DNA from: an uncultured Bacteroidota bacterium
Lineage (GTDB): Bacteria > Bacteroidota > Bacteroidia > Chitinophagales > S012-47
Assembly: GCA_913062655.1 (NCBI GenBank)
Contig: CAJXXO010000126.1
Coordinates: 1-7,470, forward strand
Direction: 5' to 3'
DNA: 7,470 nucleotides
Shown: positions 6,187 to 7,470 of the stretch, one piece after another
Layout of the letters: every line of letters begins with the position of its first letter
Position numbering within the stretch: position 1 is the stretch's first letter
Program-made: the position numbers and the translations under genes
Notes under the pieces: generated by a model
The model's input: only the letters and a program-made list of their open reading frames with translations
What the model was told of the DNA's origin: nothing
The model's database searches: none

Positions 6187-6291
6187 TTAGCCTCCACGCT
6201 AACATGTTGCCATGCACTACGAGTTTCGGCCCTTAATCCAGCCCCAAAAATGGATTGCTTGAGTCGGATTGAAACTCGTAATTTTAAGGGC
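6187..6291 (+). promoter_or_regulatory. Structured region upstream of the ureohydrolase gene, possible SD-masking pseudoknot or operator
   Basis: Perfect arms TACGAGTTTC (6218-6227) and GAAACTCGTA (6271-6280) form a 10-bp inverted repeat. A second perfect 8-bp pair, GCCCTTAA (6229-6236) and TTAAGGGC (6284-6291), is interleaved with it in the order A-B-A'-B', which in RNA is pseudoknot topology. The B' arm contains AAGGG, the ribosome binding site of the gene starting at 6295. A smaller hairpin (AATCCA 6235-6240, TGGATT 6251-6256) lies in the loop and overlaps arm B by two bases, and a TTAGC/GCTAA hairpin (6187-6202) precedes it. This could be a translational switch in a leader RNA, or protein-binding operators in DNA. 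I do not recognise a known riboswitch class. Confidence 0.35.
6259..6286 (+). promoter_or_regulatory. Weak candidate promoter for the ureohydrolase gene
   Basis: TTG (6259-6261) is followed after 17 bases by TAATTTTA (6279-6286), one base off the TAnnTTTG -7 consensus. If used, transcription would begin only a few bases before the ATG at 6295, giving a nearly leaderless message, and the second arm of the 10-bp inverted repeat would overlap the -7 element as an operator might. This competes with the idea that the repeats act in a leader RNA. I did not find a better plus-strand -7 element upstream of 6218. Confidence 0.25.
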
Positions 6292-6294
6292 ACT

Positions 6295-7362
6295 ATGCTA
6301 CCAACCTTTCCACCTTCCAAAGCGGATAAAATTGCCGCTTTCAATCCCAATGATCCCGCTGCAGACAATGGGCAGTTGTTTGGCCTACCCTTCAATTTTG
6401 ATGAGTCGGCTGTCGTGTTGCTACCGGTCCCTTGGGAGGTGACCGTCTCCTACCAGCCGGGCACTGCGCAAGGGCCCAAGGCGATTTTGGAAGCCTCAGC
6501 GCAGGTCGACCTATATGATGCCGCCCTGCCCCATGCATGGCAATATGGCTACTTTATGCTGGACATTTCTCCTGAATGGAGCCAACGAAACCACCGCCTG
6601 CGGCCCAGGGCACAGGAAATACTGCGCTACCTGGAGAAAGGAAAAACGGTGGAACATGACAGTCAGTTGGGCTGGACCCTGGAGGAGATCAACAAAGCTT
6701 GTGACCAATTGCAACACTGGGTATTCGAGCAAACCCATACTTTGCTGAAGCGGGGCAAACTGGTAGGTGTTATCGGTGGTGAGCACTCCGTGCCACTAGG
6801 CTTTATCCGTGCGCTATCAACCATTCACGATTCCTTTGGCATCTTGCAGATTGATGCCCATGCCGATCTCCGGGACACGTATGAAGGCTTCACCTACAGC
6901 CACGCTTCCATAATGCACAATGCTTTGCAACTAGGGGCCATAGAAACGCTGACTATAGTCGGGCTGCGCGATTATTGCGAACAGGAGTCCGCTCCTATAG
7001 CCCGGCAACCGGATCGTATACGTGCCTTTACAGATGGTGCCATGCAAGAACGGCTCTTCACAGGCGATACCTGGGATGCCATCTGCCGCGACATCGTGCA
7101 AGGCCTACCAGACAAGGTATACATCAGCTTTGACATTGATGGCCTGGATCCTAAGCTATGCCCCAATACGGGTACTCCCGTGCCCGGTGGGTTGGATTGG
7201 CCAAAAACACAATACCTGCTGAAAACCTTGGCCGAATCGGGTAAGCAGATCATCGGCTTTGACCTGGTGGAAGTAGCCCCCGGCAATGACGACTGGGATG
7301 GCAATGTAGGCGCCCGCTTATTGTATCAATTGTGCAATCGCATGGTGCAGACACAATTGTGA
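6295..7362 (+). CDS. speB: Arginase/agmatinase-family ureohydrolase
   Basis: This 355-residue cytoplasmic enzyme of the ureohydrolase family uses a binuclear metal centre to cleave urea from guanidino compounds. All metal ligands are visible: H164 in GGEHS (161-165), D187, H189 and D191 in DAHAD (187-191), and D280 and D282 in FDIDGLDP (279-286). An N-terminal block with PVPWEVTVSYQPGTAQGP (44-61), SHASIMH (202-208) and a GFDLVEVAPGND segment (321-332) also fit. Automated annotation would call it agmatinase (agmatine to putrescine plus urea), but arginase, guanidinobutyrase, formimidoylglutamase and nickel guanidine hydrolase share these motifs, so the substrate is inferred. I chose the ATG at 6295 because AAGGG lies four bases upstream. 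A start at 6250 would add 15 residues, lacks a ribosome binding site and would put the inverted-repeat region in coding sequence. It is divergent from ccmE and converges without a gap on the gene to its right. Confidence 0.88.
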   Translation: MLPTFPPSKADKIAAFNPNDPAADNGQLFGLPFNFDESAVVLLPVPWEVTVSYQPGTAQGPKAILEASAQVDLYDAALPHAWQYGYFMLDISPEWSQRNHRLRPRAQEILRYLEKGKTVEHDSQLGWTLEEINKACDQLQHWVFEQTHTLLKRGKLVGVIGGEHSVPLGFIRALSTIHDSFGILQIDAHADLRDTYEGFTYSHASIMHNALQLGAIETLTIVGLRDYCEQESAPIARQPDRIRAFTDGAMQERLFTGDTWDAICRDIVQGLPDKVYISFDIDGLDPKLCPNTGTPVPGGLDWPKTQYLLKTLAESGKQIIGFDLVEVAPGNDDWDGNVGARLLYQLCNRMVQTQL

Positions 7363-7470
7363 TCATGCTTCTTCCATGGCCGCTTTCTTCAGCCGATGGG
7401 CCTCATCGTGGCCCAAATATCGATCGATGAGGTAATGGCCGAGGTAAATCACGGGCGTCAAACCAATGGC
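7363..7470 (-). CDS. C-terminal fragment of a membrane protein, possibly a VUT/YhhQ queuosine precursor transporter
   Basis: The last 35 codons of a minus-strand gene run in from the right edge and end at a TGA (7365-7363). The fragment starts inside a hydrophobic stretch (AIGLTPVIYLGHYLIDRYLG), then turns charged (HDEAHRLKKAAMEEA), as expected for a last membrane helix followed by a cytoplasmic tail. The TPVIYLGHYLIDRYLG pattern reminds me of the C-terminus of Bacteroidota VUT-family (YhhQ-like) queuosine precursor transporters, but this is recall from a short piece and tentative. Its stop codon directly abuts that of the ureohydrolase. The gene is truncated only by the window boundary. Confidence 0.6.
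   Translation of the reverse strand, partial: AIGLTPVIYLGHYLIDRYLGHDEAHRLKKAAMEEA

Noticed and set aside
6250..6294. Upstream in-frame ATG at 6250 that would extend the ureohydrolase by 15 residues
   Set aside because: It has no ribosome binding site (preceded by GCCCCAAAA), whereas the ATG at 6295 has AAGGG at good spacing. The extra residues do not look like the family's N-terminus.
6111..6395. Minus-strand frame of 94 codons ending just upstream of ccmE
   Set aside because: It overlaps the ureohydrolase start and the intergenic region, and shows no family resemblance or ribosome binding site.

Overview
The window looks like ordinary chromosomal sequence from a member of the Bacteroidota, at roughly 50% G+C. 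Three things support this. First, a perfect Bacteroidota-type -7 element (TACCTTTG, fitting TAnnTTTG) lies upstream of ccmE, and there is a near-match with a well-spaced TTTG upstream of the prenyltransferase gene. Second, most genes lack a clear Shine-Dalgarno sequence. Third, the proteins have a Bacteroidota character: a Cys-type CcmE, a long CcmF with a large C-terminal extracytoplasmic part, a UbiA-family enzyme of the kind annotated as geranylgeranylglycerol-phosphate geranylgeranyltransferase, and a DUF2520 protein. The genus cannot be fixed from the sequence alone.

Layout: six genes lie on the minus strand, read from right to left as ccmE (5704-6108), ccmF (3023-5704), a Rossmann/DUF2520 protein (2260-3036), an SRPBCC/START-like protein (1740-2192), a UbiA-family prenyltransferase (633-1598) and maf (77-640). 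The ccmE/ccmF, ccmF/DUF2520 and ubiA/maf junctions overlap by 1, 14 and 8 bases, so those pairs are probably translationally coupled. Gaps of 67 and 141 bases flank the SRPBCC gene. The 141-base gap holds a plausible internal promoter for prenyltransferase plus maf, and no convincing terminator was seen. An arginase/agmatinase-family gene (6295-7362) is transcribed divergently from ccmE across a 186-base intergenic region. It meets, tail to tail with no gap, the last 35 codons of a minus-strand membrane protein that runs off the right edge. The first 76 bases hold only a short degenerate heptamer repeat.

Functionally, ccmE and ccmF belong to System I cytochrome c maturation (periplasmic heme chaperone and heme lyase). 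The rest of the operon is a housekeeping mix: isoprenoid transfer into a membrane lipid or quinone, non-canonical nucleotide hydrolysis, and two proteins of unclear role. The ureohydrolase probably acts in polyamine, arginine or guanidino-compound metabolism.

Points most worth a second look: (1) CcmE carries cysteine in a CxxxY motif where the classical heme-binding histidine would be. (2) CcmF appears to have an extra two-helix membrane module of about 83 residues inserted before its HPP segment, resembling the DUF5684-type module. (3) The leader of the ureohydrolase gene has perfect 10-bp and 8-bp inverted repeats interleaved in pseudoknot order, and the second one covers the ribosome binding site. 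No mobile element, CRISPR array, rRNA or tRNA was seen. I found no wholly new multi-gene system here.
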